Shown: piece by piece, positions 1 through 8,088 of the stretch | Layout: each line of letters starts with the position of its first letter | How positions within the stretch are numbered: position 1 is the stretch's first letter | NCBI GenBank assembly: GCA_026989045.1 | Contig: JALSJY010000233.1 | Coordinates: 1 to 8,906, forward strand | DNA: 8,906 nucleotides | Origin: Hyphomicrobiales bacterium | GTDB lineage: Bacteria > Pseudomonadota > Alphaproteobacteria > Rhizobiales > Devosiaceae | Direction: 5' to 3' | Program-made: the position numbers and the translations under genes | Notes under the pieces: model-generated | Seen by the model: only the letters and a program-made list of their open reading frames with translations | The model's database searches: none | What the model was told of the DNA's origin: nothing

Positions 1-1572
1 ATGCCAATAATCACGCTTATCATTATAGCGTTTAGCGGTGATTTTGATTCATTCACTCATATTATAAAAAACGTTATTCCTCATGCCTCTCAAACAACAA
101 TTATCTTGTTGATTGGCATGGCAGTATTAACGGCATTCATTGGCACAATTACAGCTTGGCTCACTAGTTTTTATGAATTTAAAGGGCGTAAAATTTTTAG
201 CATTGCTCTAATGTTGCCGCTTGCCGTCCCCACCTATATTAGCGCCTATGCTTTTGTTGAATTTTTTGGCTTTACTGGCCCCTTGCAAACACTTATTCGC
301 TCAGCTTTTGGATTTACCTCAATTAAGCAATATTGGTTTTTTGAAATCCGCTCGCTTTGGGGGGCAATTTTTGTTTTATCTCTTGTGCTTTACCCCTATG
401 TTTATCTTTCAATGCGGGCATTATTTTTTTTACAGGGGCGCGCTGCAATTGAAGCGGCAAGAGTGCTTGGGGCGGGACATAGTAAAATTTTAACAAATAT
501 TCTTTTGCCCTTAGCACGACCTGCATTAGCGCTTGGTGTTATTTTAGTGATGATGGAGGCAATCAACGATATTGGCGCAATGGAATATCTTGGCGTTACA
601 ACTCTTACCTTCTCAATTTTTTCTCTTTGGCTTAACCAAGGTAATTTTGCAGGCGCGGCGCAAATTGCTCTAGCGCTTTTATTGCTGGTGTTTGTTTTGG
701 TATTGTTAGAGCGTTATGCTCGCAAAAAAGCTAGTTTTAGCGAGGGCACAATTGGAGCAAAACATAGTGGATTTGCAAGAATTAAACTTTCAGGATTGGC
801 GCAATTAGGGGCGTTTTTTGCCTGTTTTGTTCCTGTTGCACTTGGTTTTGGAGTGCCGTTTATAATTCTGGGAAATTTTGCGCTTCGCTCACTAAAAACC
901 GGCTTTGATATGAATTTACTAGCCGCCTCATTCACTTCAATCAGTCTTGCCCTTATTGCGGCACTCATTACAGTTATTATTGCTTTAATGCTGGCCTATA
1001 TTTTACGAATTAAAAATACGAAACTCAACATATCCTTAGTAAGAATTTCTACTATCGGCTATGCTTTACCCGGCACAATCATCGCGCTTGGGATATTTTT
1101 ACCTTTAGCAAAATTTGATAATTTTGTTGATTTTTATATGAGTGATTGGTTTGGAATTTCCACTGGCCTGTTAATAACAGGCTCTGGTGCAACCCTTATT
1201 TATGCCTATGTTGTGCGTTTTATGGTGATAGCTGAGGGTGCAATTTCTAGCGGGTTTCAAAAAATCCCTAAAACTCTTGATATGGCCTCAAATTGTTATG
1301 GTAAAAGCCAGTTTGAAACTTTTACACAAGTGCTTTTGCCCCTTATGCGTCCAGCTATAGCAACTGGGGCACTGTTAGTTTTCATTGATGCATTAAAAGA
1401 GCTTTCTGCAACTTTGATGTTGCGCCCGTTTGGTATTGAGACATTATCAATCTATATCCACGACTTAGCTTCGCGCGGGCGAATTGAACAAGCAGGTCTA
1501 GCCTCACTAATCATCATGGTTGCAGGCCTTATTCCTATCTTCATTTTAATGCGAGAGTTACAAAAATCATAA
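1..1572 (+). CDS. Two-domain ABC transporter permease, iron(III)/thiamine type (FbpB/ThiP-like), 5'-partial
   Basis: Inner-membrane permease of a binding-protein-dependent importer, most like the Fe(III) FbpB/SfuB family. It has two fused permease halves, so one chain would replace the usual permease dimer. The first half covers about residues 25-240, with the cytoplasmic ATPase-docking (EAA) loop near 150-180 (EAARVLGAG, then LLPLARPALALG). The second half covers about 300-520, with its loop near 428-460 (LLPLMRPAIATG); there the EAA triplet is replaced by MASNCYG. The segment LPLAVPTYISAYAFVEFFG (72-90) is typical of iron-type permeases. The family usually begins with a basic stretch and a complete first membrane helix. 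Here the frame opens at base 1 inside that helix, so the ATG at base 1 is probably internal and some 20-30 residues lie upstream. No ATPase or iron-binding protein of this system follows, so partners are expected upstream or elsewhere. Substrate is uncertain: iron is likelier than thiamine, sulfate or putrescine. Confidence 0.88.
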   Translation: MPIITLIIIAFSGDFDSFTHIIKNVIPHASQTTIILLIGMAVLTAFIGTITAWLTSFYEFKGRKIFSIALMLPLAVPTYISAYAFVEFFGFTGPLQTLIRSAFGFTSIKQYWFFEIRSLWGAIFVLSLVLYPYVYLSMRALFFLQGRAAIEAARVLGAGHSKILTNILLPLARPALALGVILVMMEAINDIGAMEYLGVTTLTFSIFSLWLNQGNFAGAAQIALALLLLVFVLVLLERYARKKASFSEGTIGAKHSGFARIKLSGLAQLGAFFACFVPVALGFGVPFIILGNFALRSLKTGFDMNLLAASFTSISLALIAALITVIIALMLAYILRIKNTKLNISLVRISTIGYALPGTIIALGIFLPLAKFDNFVDFYMSDWFGISTGLLITGSGATLIYAYVVRFMVIAEGAISSGFQKIPKTLDMASNCYGKSQFETFTQVLLPLMRPAIATGALLVFIDALKELSATLMLRPFGIETLSIYIHDLASRGRIEQAGLASLIIMVAGLIPIFILMRELQKS

Positions 1573-1581
1573 ATATATGAC

Positions 1582-1613
1582 TCCCCTTAAGCTAAATAAT
1601 GTTTTAAAGGGGA
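1582..1613 (+). terminator. Weak hairpin between the two transporter units
   Basis: TCCCCTT (1582-1588) can pair with AAGGGGA (1607-1613) as a perfect 7-bp stem around an 18-base AT-rich loop. It lies between the stop of the iron-type permease and the ribosome-binding site of the next gene. No run of T follows, so it is a poor intrinsic terminator. It could instead protect the downstream mRNA 5' end, attenuate, or be chance. I saw no clear promoter in this 66-bp gap. Confidence 0.3.
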
Positions 1614-1626
1614 AGTAAGATAAATC

Positions 1627-1632
1627 TTGGAG
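1627..1632 (+). promoter_or_regulatory. Shine-Dalgarno TTGGAG that sets the solute-binding-protein start
   Basis: TTGGAG stands 6 bases before the ATG at 1639. Reading the TTG at 1627 as a start would put the start codon inside the ribosome-binding site and add four residues (MEQN) in front of a normal signal peptide. ATG 1639 is therefore the better start. Confidence 0.8.
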
Positions 1633-1638
1633 CAAAAC

Positions 1639-3126
1639 ATGTTTATTCAGCAAATAAAAAAATCGTTAGCAATTTTTGCATTTCTAACACTAGCTATTAC
1701 TGGCGCTTTTGCGCAATCAAGCGAAGTAAATCTTGGTATGGTATTAGAGCCACCTCATCTTGACCCAACCGCTGGAGCTGCAGCAGCGATTGATGAAATT
1801 GTTTATGCCAATATTTTTGAAGGCCTTACTCGCATTGATGAAAATGGGGCTGTTTTATCCTCGCTTGCTAGCTCTTGGGATATCTCAAATGATAATTTAA
1901 ACTACACATTTTATCTTCGTGACAATGTAACATTTCATGATGGAACAAAATTTGATGCTAAAGATGTGGTTTTTTCTTTTGAAAGGGCAATGGCAGATGA
2001 CAGCGTGAATGCGCAAAAAGGAATTTTTGCTGTGATTGAAGAAGTTCGAGCCATTGATGCTAAAACATTAGCTATCCAGTTAAAACGACCAGCTGGGGAT
2101 TTCTTGTTTAATATTGGGCGGGGCGATGCAATAATTGTTTCAAGAAATAATTTTGAAAATAATAAAACTCATCCAATTGGCACAGGCCCTTTTAAGTTTA
2201 TTTCATGGAATAAAGGTTCACGAGTAGTTTTAGAAGCTTATGAAAATTACACGGGCGAGCCAGTTTCGCTAAAGAAAGCAGTCTTCACTTTTATCTCTGA
2301 TCCCAATACTGCAATCGCTGCAATGCTAGCGGGTGATATTGATGGCTTCCCTATTTTCCCAGCTCCAGAAGCAATGGATGTTTTTGCCAATGATAATCGC
2401 TTCAATGTGATAATTGGCACAACCGAGGGGGAGACAATTCTTGCTACAAATAATAAACGCGCTCCATTTGATAATCTTTTAGTGCGTCAGGCTATTGCTC
2501 ATACAATCGATAGAAAAGCAATTATTGATGGAGCAATGTTTGGCTATGGCACACCAATTGGCTCGCATTTTGCTCCACATAATCCTTATTATGTTGATAA
2601 GGTAAACACCTATCCGCTTGATCTTGAAAAGGCTAAAGTATTATTGGCTGAGGCTGGTTATCCCGAGGGCTTTAAAGCAACACTAAAGCTACCTCCCCCA
2701 AGCTATGCTCGTCGTGGTGGGCAAATTATTGCCTCTCAACTTCGCCAAGTCGGCATTGAACTTGAGTTGATAAATATTGAGTGGGCGCAATGGTTAGAAG
2801 AAGTATTTAGCAAGAAAGATTATGATTTAAGCATTGTCTCTCATGTTGAGCCATTTGATATTGGTATTTATGCAAACCCTGATTATTATTTTCAGTTTGA
2901 TAATGAGGATTTTAGAGCCATTATGAGCCAATTGGGCAACACAACAGATGATGGCGGCAGAAGAGCACTTAGCTATTATGCGCAAGACTTTCTTGCTCGT
3001 CACGCGGTAAACGGCTATTTATTTCAGTTGGCAAAAACTGGAGTTTATAACGCAGATTTACAAGGCATGTGGGCAAATGCTCCTATTGAAGGTAATGATT
3101 TAAGTCAGATGAAATGGACTAAATAA
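1639..3126 (+). CDS. Periplasmic solute-binding protein of a dipeptide/oligopeptide/nickel-type ABC importer
   Basis: Extracytoplasmic receptor (SBP_bac_5, DppA/OppA-like) that captures a ligand and delivers it to the permeases encoded next. It is 495 residues, within the usual 490-550. A Sec signal peptide covers residues 1-25 (basic start, hydrophobic core, cleavage after AFA before Q26). There is no lipobox cysteine, so a soluble periplasmic form is expected. Family marks in order: LASSWDIS (76-83), YTFYLRDNVTFHDG (89-102), DVVFSFERA (109-117), PIGTGPFKF (179-187), the hinge-region VRQAIAHTIDRKAI (282-295), LLAEAGYPEGF (335-345) and IEWAQWLEEVF (380-390). The segment FDIGIYANPDYYFQFDN (406-422) resembles a subgroup I remember from rhizobial genomes, so closer to those than to enterobacterial DppA. 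It heads the operon, 14 bp before the first permease. The ligand cannot be read from sequence; peptides are the default, but sugars, opines or metal chelates are possible. Confidence 0.93.
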   Translation: MFIQQIKKSLAIFAFLTLAITGAFAQSSEVNLGMVLEPPHLDPTAGAAAAIDEIVYANIFEGLTRIDENGAVLSSLASSWDISNDNLNYTFYLRDNVTFHDGTKFDAKDVVFSFERAMADDSVNAQKGIFAVIEEVRAIDAKTLAIQLKRPAGDFLFNIGRGDAIIVSRNNFENNKTHPIGTGPFKFISWNKGSRVVLEAYENYTGEPVSLKKAVFTFISDPNTAIAAMLAGDIDGFPIFPAPEAMDVFANDNRFNVIIGTTEGETILATNNKRAPFDNLLVRQAIAHTIDRKAIIDGAMFGYGTPIGSHFAPHNPYYVDKVNTYPLDLEKAKVLLAEAGYPEGFKATLKLPPPSYARRGGQIIASQLRQVGIELELINIEWAQWLEEVFSKKDYDLSIVSHVEPFDIGIYANPDYYFQFDNEDFRAIMSQLGNTTDDGGRRALSYYAQDFLARHAVNGYLFQLAKTGVYNADLQGMWANAPIEGNDLSQMKWTK

Positions 3127-3140
3127 AGGACAAGGCTTTT

Positions 3141-4094
3141 ATGGCTGGTTTTCTTTTTCGCCGAGTTTTTGGATTTGCGCTAACATTATTCATAGCAGCG
3201 CTGGCAATATTTTTATTGTTAGATATTTTACCTGGTGATCCAGCTAGATTTATTCTTGGCATTAATGCTTCACCTGAAAGCGTAAATGCCTTGCGTGAGC
3301 AGATGGGCTTGAATCTGCCAATTTGGCAAAGGTTTTTTAGCTGGATTGGGGGGGTTATGGTTGGCGATTTTGGCATTTCGCATTCGCAAGCTACACCTGT
3401 GCTTGAATTGATAAAAGAGCGTTTAGTGGTTTCTTTCCCGCTTGCTATATTTGCAATGATTATTTCAATAATGCTTGGTCTGCCAATTGGTATTTTTGCA
3501 GCCAGAAGACGCGGTAAAATTAGTGATAGTCTTTTTATGACTTTAGCACAAATTGGCGTTGCTATTCCTAGTTTTTGGTTTGGTATGCTGTTGGTGTTGT
3601 TATTTTCAGTAAAATTAGGCTGGTTGCCAACGGGAGGCTTTATATCTTGGCAGGATGATTTTTTTGCTGGCCTAAAGTCACTCATTTTACCTTCATTCGC
3701 CTTAGCCCTGCCGCAGGCTGCAATTTTAGCGCGGGTGATGCGAACCGCCTTAGTTGATGTTTCAAGCGCTGATTATATTCGCACTGCTCAAGCAAAGGGG
3801 TTAACAAAGGGGCAGGCTATTTTGCGCCATGGCGTGCAAAATGCTATGCTTCCTGTGTTGACAATTCTTGGTCTGCAATTTGCTTTTTTAATTGCCGGCA
3901 CAATAATTATTGAAAATGTGTTTTATCTTCCAGGGTTAGGCAAGTTAATTTTTACAGCCATATCAGAGCGTGATTTAATATTAGTTCGGGGTGCTTTAAT
4001 AGTGCTGATAATGGCCGTAACCTTCACCATGTTAATCACCGATTTGCTTTATGCGCTAATTGATCCACGCCTTCGCTCAAGGACAAGACAATGA
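3141..4094 (+). CDS. DppB-like ABC transporter permease
   Basis: First of two inner-membrane permeases forming the translocation channel of the peptide-type importer. Length (317 residues) is standard for the DppB/OppB class. Residues 9-30 form the first helix, followed by the hallmark LPGDPARFILG (30-40) and LREQMGLNLPIWQRF (51-65), which mark the DppB rather than the DppC type. The core permease domain runs about 95-310 with helices near 97-120, 133-157, 182-197, 236-256 and 284-305. The ATPase-docking loop is DYIRTAQAKGLTKGQAILRH (211-230), and the C-terminus is DLLYALIDPRLR (301-312), both canonical. The start ATG has AAAGGA about 10 bases upstream. The stop TGA overlaps the next start in an ATGA junction (4091-4094), so the two permeases are probably translationally coupled in equal amounts. 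Confidence 0.95.
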   Translation: MAGFLFRRVFGFALTLFIAALAIFLLLDILPGDPARFILGINASPESVNALREQMGLNLPIWQRFFSWIGGVMVGDFGISHSQATPVLELIKERLVVSFPLAIFAMIISIMLGLPIGIFAARRRGKISDSLFMTLAQIGVAIPSFWFGMLLVLLFSVKLGWLPTGGFISWQDDFFAGLKSLILPSFALALPQAAILARVMRTALVDVSSADYIRTAQAKGLTKGQAILRHGVQNAMLPVLTILGLQFAFLIAGTIIIENVFYLPGLGKLIFTAISERDLILVRGALIVLIMAVTFTMLITDLLYALIDPRLRSRTRQ

Positions 4095-4963
4095 GCAAAA
4101 TAGAAAAAAGAGAGAATATTTTTAAAAAAGCTTGGGGGCATTTGAGTTTAAGAATTGGTTTAATTGGCTCGATTATTTTTGCACTTTTAGCAATTATTTC
4201 TATTTTTTGGACACCGCATGATATTACCCTATTAAATATCTCAAATAGATTTTTAGGCCCTAGTTCCACCCATTGGTTGGGGACGGATTTTTTTGGCCGT
4301 GATATGCTTTCTATGCTAATGTCAGGCGCTCTTACTTCTTTCATTGTTGCGCTAATTGCTGTTAGCATTGGTCTTTTGATTGGCACGCCGCTTGGGCTTC
4401 TTGCTGCTTCTTATGGCGGTATTTTTGAATGGTTGGTATTAAAGGGAAATGATTTTTTATTTGCTTTTCCTGCAATTATTTCAGCAATTATTATAACGGC
4501 AATTTTTGGCCCTTCTGCTATCAACGCTATTATTGCTATTGGTATATTTAATATTCCTGTTTTTGCTCGTGTTAGCCGTGGCGGTGCATTGAGTATTATT
4601 TCTAATGATTATATTGCAGCTGCTCGCCTTAGCGGCAGGAATAATTTCAACATTGCCTTTGTGCATATTTTACCAAATATCGCCTCGCTGTTAATTGTGC
4701 AGTCAAGTGTGCAATTATCACTTGGCATCTTGGCTGAGGCTGGTCTTAGCTATGTTGGGCTTGGCACGCAGCCACCCGCAACCAGCCTTGGATTGATGTT
4801 AAAAGAATCCCAGTCATTATTCTTGCTTCACCCAATGCTAGCAATTTTACCGGGTCTTACAATTATAGCAATTGTATTATTTTTAAACCTTGCAGGTGAT
4901 GGATTGCGTGATGCACTTGATCCGCGTTTAGCAAAGCAAGGAGCGCTTGATAGTGCTGGTTGA
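4091..4963 (+). CDS. DppC-like ABC transporter permease
   Basis: Second permease of the peptide-type importer, expected to pair with the DppB-like protein. At 290 residues it is normal for DppC/OppC. A short cytoplasmic N-terminus and a helix at about 21-42 precede the class signature HWLGTDFFGRDMLS (61-74). The permease domain spans about 75-275. The ATPase-docking loop begins at DYIAAARLSGRNNF (173-186) and continues through HILPN (192-196). GLSYVGLGTQPPATSLG (218-234) and GDGLRDALDPRL (269-280) are diagnostic C-terminal family motifs. Its own ribosome-binding site AAGGA (4079-4083) lies within the end of the previous gene, 7 bases before the ATG. The 3' end overlaps the ATPase gene by 11 bp and contains that gene's ribosome-binding site. 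Confidence 0.95.
   Translation: MSKIEKRENIFKKAWGHLSLRIGLIGSIIFALLAIISIFWTPHDITLLNISNRFLGPSSTHWLGTDFFGRDMLSMLMSGALTSFIVALIAVSIGLLIGTPLGLLAASYGGIFEWLVLKGNDFLFAFPAIISAIIITAIFGPSAINAIIAIGIFNIPVFARVSRGGALSIISNDYIAAARLSGRNNFNIAFVHILPNIASLLIVQSSVQLSLGILAEAGLSYVGLGTQPPATSLGLMLKESQSLFLLHPMLAILPGLTIIAIVLFLNLAGDGLRDALDPRLAKQGALDSAG
4938..4943 (+). promoter_or_regulatory. Shine-Dalgarno AAGGAG deciding the ATPase start
   Basis: AAGGAG is a near-perfect ribosome-binding site. The in-frame TTG at 4947 is only 3 bases away, too close for normal initiation. The in-frame GTG at 4953 is 9 bases away, and starting there gives MLVEVKNLFISFG, the usual opening of ABC ATPases. GTG 4953 is preferred. Confidence 0.65.
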
Positions 4964-6503
4964 AGTAAAAAATTTATTTATCAGTTTTGGGGCAAGACCT
5001 GCCGTTGATGGTATAAGTTTTTCTATTAAAGCAGGAGAGCGATTTGGTTTGATTGGTGAAAGCGGTTCAGGCAAATCTCTTTCGGCCTTAGCAATTTGCG
5101 GCCTGTTGCCAGAAAATGCAAAACAAGCAGGTGAAATTTTATTCAACAATATGCCATTGCCAAAAAGTGAAAAACAAATGGCAAATTTACGTGGCAATAA
5201 TATTGGCATGATTTTTCAAGAGCCAATGAGCGCCCTAAACCCGCTAATGAAAGCAAAGGCACAAATAGCTGAATCATTAAAAATTCATTTTTCAAAAAAC
5301 CAAATATTAAGACGAACGCAAAAATTATTAAAAGAAGTTGGTCTAGAAATATATCATGGTGAGCGCTTTCCTCATCAGCTATCTGGTGGACAAAGACAAA
5401 GAGTTATGATTGCTATTGCGCTAGCTGCTGAGCCAAAATTGCTGATATGTGATGAGCCAACATCTGCGCTTGACCTTATTACACAAAAAACAATTTTAAA
5501 TCTGCTTGATGAAATATGCAACCATAGGCAAATGGCATTATTATTCATTTCTCATGATTTAGGGGCTGTTGCTTCACTTTGTGAAAATGTTGGCGTATTA
5601 AAATCTGGTAAGTTGGTCGAACGCTCTACCAGCAAAGAAATTTTTAAAAATCCAAAACATGATTATACAAAAATTTTGGTTAATGCTTCAAAAGTCATCG
5701 TGCCACCTTTAAGAGAATTATCTACGCATACGGATTTATTTGTTGCAGAAAACATTACGAAAATTTTCAAACAAAATAGCTTGTTTTTTCTTGCCAAACA
5801 GCAACCCGTGATAGCCGTGGATAATGTTTCTTTTAGCATTAAAACTAGTCAAGCGGTGGCGTTAGTTGGACCATCGGGTTGTGGTAAGTCTACTTTGGCA
5901 CGTATGATTGTTGGGTTAGATAAACCAAGCAGCGGGGTTTTTTCTTTATTAAATAAAACCTATGGTAAGAAAAAATATTTAGAGCGGCATTTGCAGCGCG
6001 AAGTCTCTTTGGTATTTCAAGATCCATATAATAGTTTTAATCCTCGTCATACAATTGGAATTTCACTAAGTGAGCCACTTAGACTTAATCATTCACTTAC
6101 ATTAGAAAAAAAGCAAAAGGCAGTGTTTGAAGCAGTAAAATCGGTTGGCCTTTCAAAAGATGTTTTAAATCGTTATCCTCACCAATTTTCTGGGGGGCAG
6201 CGCCAACGCCTAGCTATCGCAAGGGCAATTGTGAGTAAACCAGCTTTGATTGTGCTTGATGAGCCTGTTTCTGCTCTTGATGTTTCAATCAGGGGTGAAG
6301 TGCTTGATTTGTTAAATCACTTGCGCTCGCAACTTGGTATTTCTTACCTGCTTATTAGTCATGATTTGGATATGGTGCAAATGGTTGCTGATAAAATTAT
6401 GGTAATGAATGAGGGGAAAATTGTTGAAATGGCTAGCCCAAAAGAAATTTTTAACAACCCAAAACATCAGCTAACAAAAGACTTGCTAGCGGCACGGCTA
6501 TAG
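4953..6503 (+). CDS. Fused dual-domain ABC ATPase for the peptide-type importer (DppDF/YejF-like)
   Basis: Cytoplasmic motor of the importer: two ATPase domains in one 516-residue chain, replacing separate DppD and DppF proteins. Positions counted from GTG 4953. Domain 1: Walker A GESGSGKS (35-42), Q-loop Q89, signature LSGGQ (143-147), Walker B LLICDE (163-168), H-loop H201. Domain 2 starts near 262: Walker A GPSGCGKS (306-313), Q-loop Q356, signature FSGGQ (412-416), Walker B LIVLDE (432-437), H-loop H470. Both ATP sites therefore look intact. Each half ends in the peptide-transporter tail, with KEIFKNPKHDYTKILV (228-243) in the first and KEIFNNPKHQLTKDLLAARL (497-516) in the second. It is the last gene of the operon and overlaps the DppC-like gene by 11 bp. 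A TTG start at 4947 would add two residues. Fusion of the two ATPases is common in Rhizobiales and in YejF, so it is not unusual by itself. Confidence 0.94.
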   Translation: MLVEVKNLFISFGARPAVDGISFSIKAGERFGLIGESGSGKSLSALAICGLLPENAKQAGEILFNNMPLPKSEKQMANLRGNNIGMIFQEPMSALNPLMKAKAQIAESLKIHFSKNQILRRTQKLLKEVGLEIYHGERFPHQLSGGQRQRVMIAIALAAEPKLLICDEPTSALDLITQKTILNLLDEICNHRQMALLFISHDLGAVASLCENVGVLKSGKLVERSTSKEIFKNPKHDYTKILVNASKVIVPPLRELSTHTDLFVAENITKIFKQNSLFFLAKQQPVIAVDNVSFSIKTSQAVALVGPSGCGKSTLARMIVGLDKPSSGVFSLLNKTYGKKKYLERHLQREVSLVFQDPYNSFNPRHTIGISLSEPLRLNHSLTLEKKQKAVFEAVKSVGLSKDVLNRYPHQFSGGQRQRLAIARAIVSKPALIVLDEPVSALDVSIRGEVLDLLNHLRSQLGISYLLISHDLDMVQMVADKIMVMNEGKIVEMASPKEIFNNPKHQLTKDLLAARL

Positions 6504-6514
6504 ATAACCTATCT
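6502..6514. terminator. Possible weak bidirectional stop signal between convergent genes
   Basis: AGATA-acc-TATCT forms a 5-bp inverted repeat beginning on the ATPase stop codon, in the 20-bp gap between convergent genes. It is short, AT-rich and lacks a T-run, so it is a poor terminator; the true transcript ends may lie within the opposing genes. Confidence 0.15.
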
Positions 6515-6523
6515 CTAATTCAT

Positions 6524-6943
6524 TTACTCTAATTTCAGAGCTTCAACCAGAATATCATTTGTCACCTCATCTTCAATTAGGTCTGGTTTTTGCGGTGCAG
6601 GTTTAGGGTGACAAAGTGAATAGCCTATGAATGTGCCAACCCCAGTTCCCAAAGCATTAGCAAACATATCTTCCATACTAAAGCCAGTGCCACCTGGTAT
6701 GTCATCATAAAGCTCTTTTGCTAAACCTACTCCAATGCCAACGCCTGCGCCTGCGGCAAGTGCTATTTCCTCATCAGCAATACATGCCGCTAATGCAGCG
6801 ACAGCCCCAGTTGCACTAAAGTGAATAGCCTTATCAGAGGTTAGTGACATACAGCCAGATAACACAAGTGAGAGAGAAATTGCCATAGCGCCAAAACGCA
6901 AAGATGACTTTAAAGTTTTTTTATCAGAAATGTTATTAGCCAT
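6524..6943 (-). CDS. YfiM-like small lipoprotein (VanZ/YfiM-type glycine-rich core)
   Basis: Predicted lipoprotein of 139 residues. The N-terminus has basic residues, a hydrophobic segment (about 16-28) and the lipobox LSGC, with C31 as the lipidated residue after cleavage. The second residue after Cys is Ser, so outer-membrane sorting is plausible. The mature part matches the pattern I recall for E. coli YfiM: DKAIHF (37-42), then a glycine/alanine-rich helix (61-74), KELYDDIPGGTGFSMEDM (76-93), and a second helix through GTGVGTFIGYSL (99-110). The spacing DKxxHF ... KELxD...GxGxSxxD...G is retained. The two helices may associate with the membrane. The C-terminal tail (112-139) is acidic and proline-containing. 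Function is not established for this family. It is convergent with the transporter operon and 92 bp downstream of the reductase on the same strand. The stretch before the ATG is GGGG-containing, a weak ribosome-binding site. Confidence 0.8.
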   Translation of the reverse strand: MANNISDKKTLKSSLRFGAMAISLSLVLSGCMSLTSDKAIHFSATGAVAALAACIADEEIALAAGAGVGIGVGLAKELYDDIPGGTGFSMEDMFANALGTGVGTFIGYSLCHPKPAPQKPDLIEDEVTNDILVEALKLE

Positions 6944-7035
6944 GATAAAGCCCCAAAATTAAACCTGCCATAAATTATTACTCTACTTATGAACACAACT
7001 GGCTAAATTATGGTTACTAAAAAGTGACACAATTT

Positions 7036-8073
7036 TTAAATTGGTTTTGGGTAATTCCTATGGATATTCTCAATTTTGCAAATAACATCATCGCTTAATT
7101 TTAACTCACAAGCATCTATGTCATTCTTTAATTGCGCCATATTTGTTGCGCCAATTATCACCGAGGTCATAAATGGTTTTGTTAAGCAATAAGCAATTGC
7201 CATTTGGCAGGGATCAAGACCATAGTCTTTTGCTAAATGATAATAGGCGCGAATTGCGGGCTCACTATATTCATTATGGCGCCACATATCTTTTGAAATA
7301 TCACCACGAGAACCCTTGGGGCAAGCACCATTGAGATATTTGCCACTTAAAGCCCCAGCCGCTAATGGCGACCATGCTAAAAGCCCAACATCTTCATGAT
7401 GGGAGAGTTCAGCTAAATCTAAATCAAATTGACGCTGTAGCAATGAATATTCATTCTGCACAGAAACCATTCTTGGTAGATTATTTTCTTTGCCAAGTTC
7501 AAGATATTTAGCAATGCCCCAAGTGCTTTCATTGGAAACACCAATATGGCGAATTTTGCCCTGTTTTACCAAATCACCAAGCGCCTGTAAAGTTTCTAGC
7601 ATTTGTGTAATAACTTGTTCTTTATCTTGTTCTGAAGCATCAAAATCCCAAGAATTTTTAAAATGAAACGAACCTCGATTTGGCCAATGAAGCTGATAAA
7701 GGTCGATATAGTCAGTTTGAAGGCGTTTTAAACTCCCCTCAAGCGCTTCTTTAATGCCATTTGGTGTAATAATATCACCATTTCGTATCCAATTAAGACC
7801 AGGCCCTGCAACTTTTGTTGCCAAAATCCATTTATCACGATGCCCAGTTTTATTAAGCCATGTGCCAATATATTTCTCGGTCAAGCCTTGCGTTTTTGGC
7901 TTTGGCGGCACGGCGTATAATTCAGCAGTATCGATAAAATTAATGCCCCTCTCAAGCGCAAACTCAATCTGCTCATGCGCTTCACTCTCAGAGTTCTGCT
8001 CACCCCAAGTCATAGAGCCAAGACAAATCTCACTAACTTTTATATCTGTGCGACCAAGGTTATTATATTTCAT
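7036..8073 (-). CDS. tas: NADP(H)-dependent aldo-keto reductase, Tas-like
   Basis: Cytosolic (alpha/beta)8-barrel oxidoreductase of 345 residues, close in layout to E. coli Tas (346 residues). It would reduce aldehydes or ketones with NADPH; the physiological substrate is unknown. The catalytic tetrad is visible: D48 and Y53 (in NFIDTAELYAVPP, 45-57), K87 (in LATKVAGP, 84-91) and H129 (in YQLHWP, 126-131). Other family marks are the opening MKYNNLGRTDIKVSEICLGS, GEQNSE (24-29), KTQGLTEKYIGTWL (60-73), SLKRLQTDYIDL (114-125), GKIRHIGVSNE in the centre, and the C-terminal cofactor segment IIGATNMAQLKNDI. The frame is open upstream to 8127, but that would add 18 unrelated residues. TTGGAG stands 9 bases before ATG 8073, and family alignment begins at MKY. 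Two ATGs lie between the ribosome-binding site and this start but are too close to it. No clear promoter found. Confidence 0.93.
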   Translation of the reverse strand: MKYNNLGRTDIKVSEICLGSMTWGEQNSESEAHEQIEFALERGINFIDTAELYAVPPKPKTQGLTEKYIGTWLNKTGHRDKWILATKVAGPGLNWIRNGDIITPNGIKEALEGSLKRLQTDYIDLYQLHWPNRGSFHFKNSWDFDASEQDKEQVITQMLETLQALGDLVKQGKIRHIGVSNESTWGIAKYLELGKENNLPRMVSVQNEYSLLQRQFDLDLAELSHHEDVGLLAWSPLAAGALSGKYLNGACPKGSRGDISKDMWRHNEYSEPAIRAYYHLAKDYGLDPCQMAIAYCLTKPFMTSVIIGATNMAQLKNDIDACELKLSDDVICKIENIHRNYPKPI

Positions 8074-8082
8074 AAGCATCAT

Positions 8083-8088
8083 CTCCAA
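8083..8088 (-). promoter_or_regulatory. Shine-Dalgarno TTGGAG of the aldo-keto reductase
   Basis: Reads TTGGAG on the minus strand, 9 bases before ATG 8073. The same hexamer precedes the solute-binding-protein gene. Its position argues against the upstream ATGs at 8127, 8082 and 8079 as starts. Confidence 0.7.
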
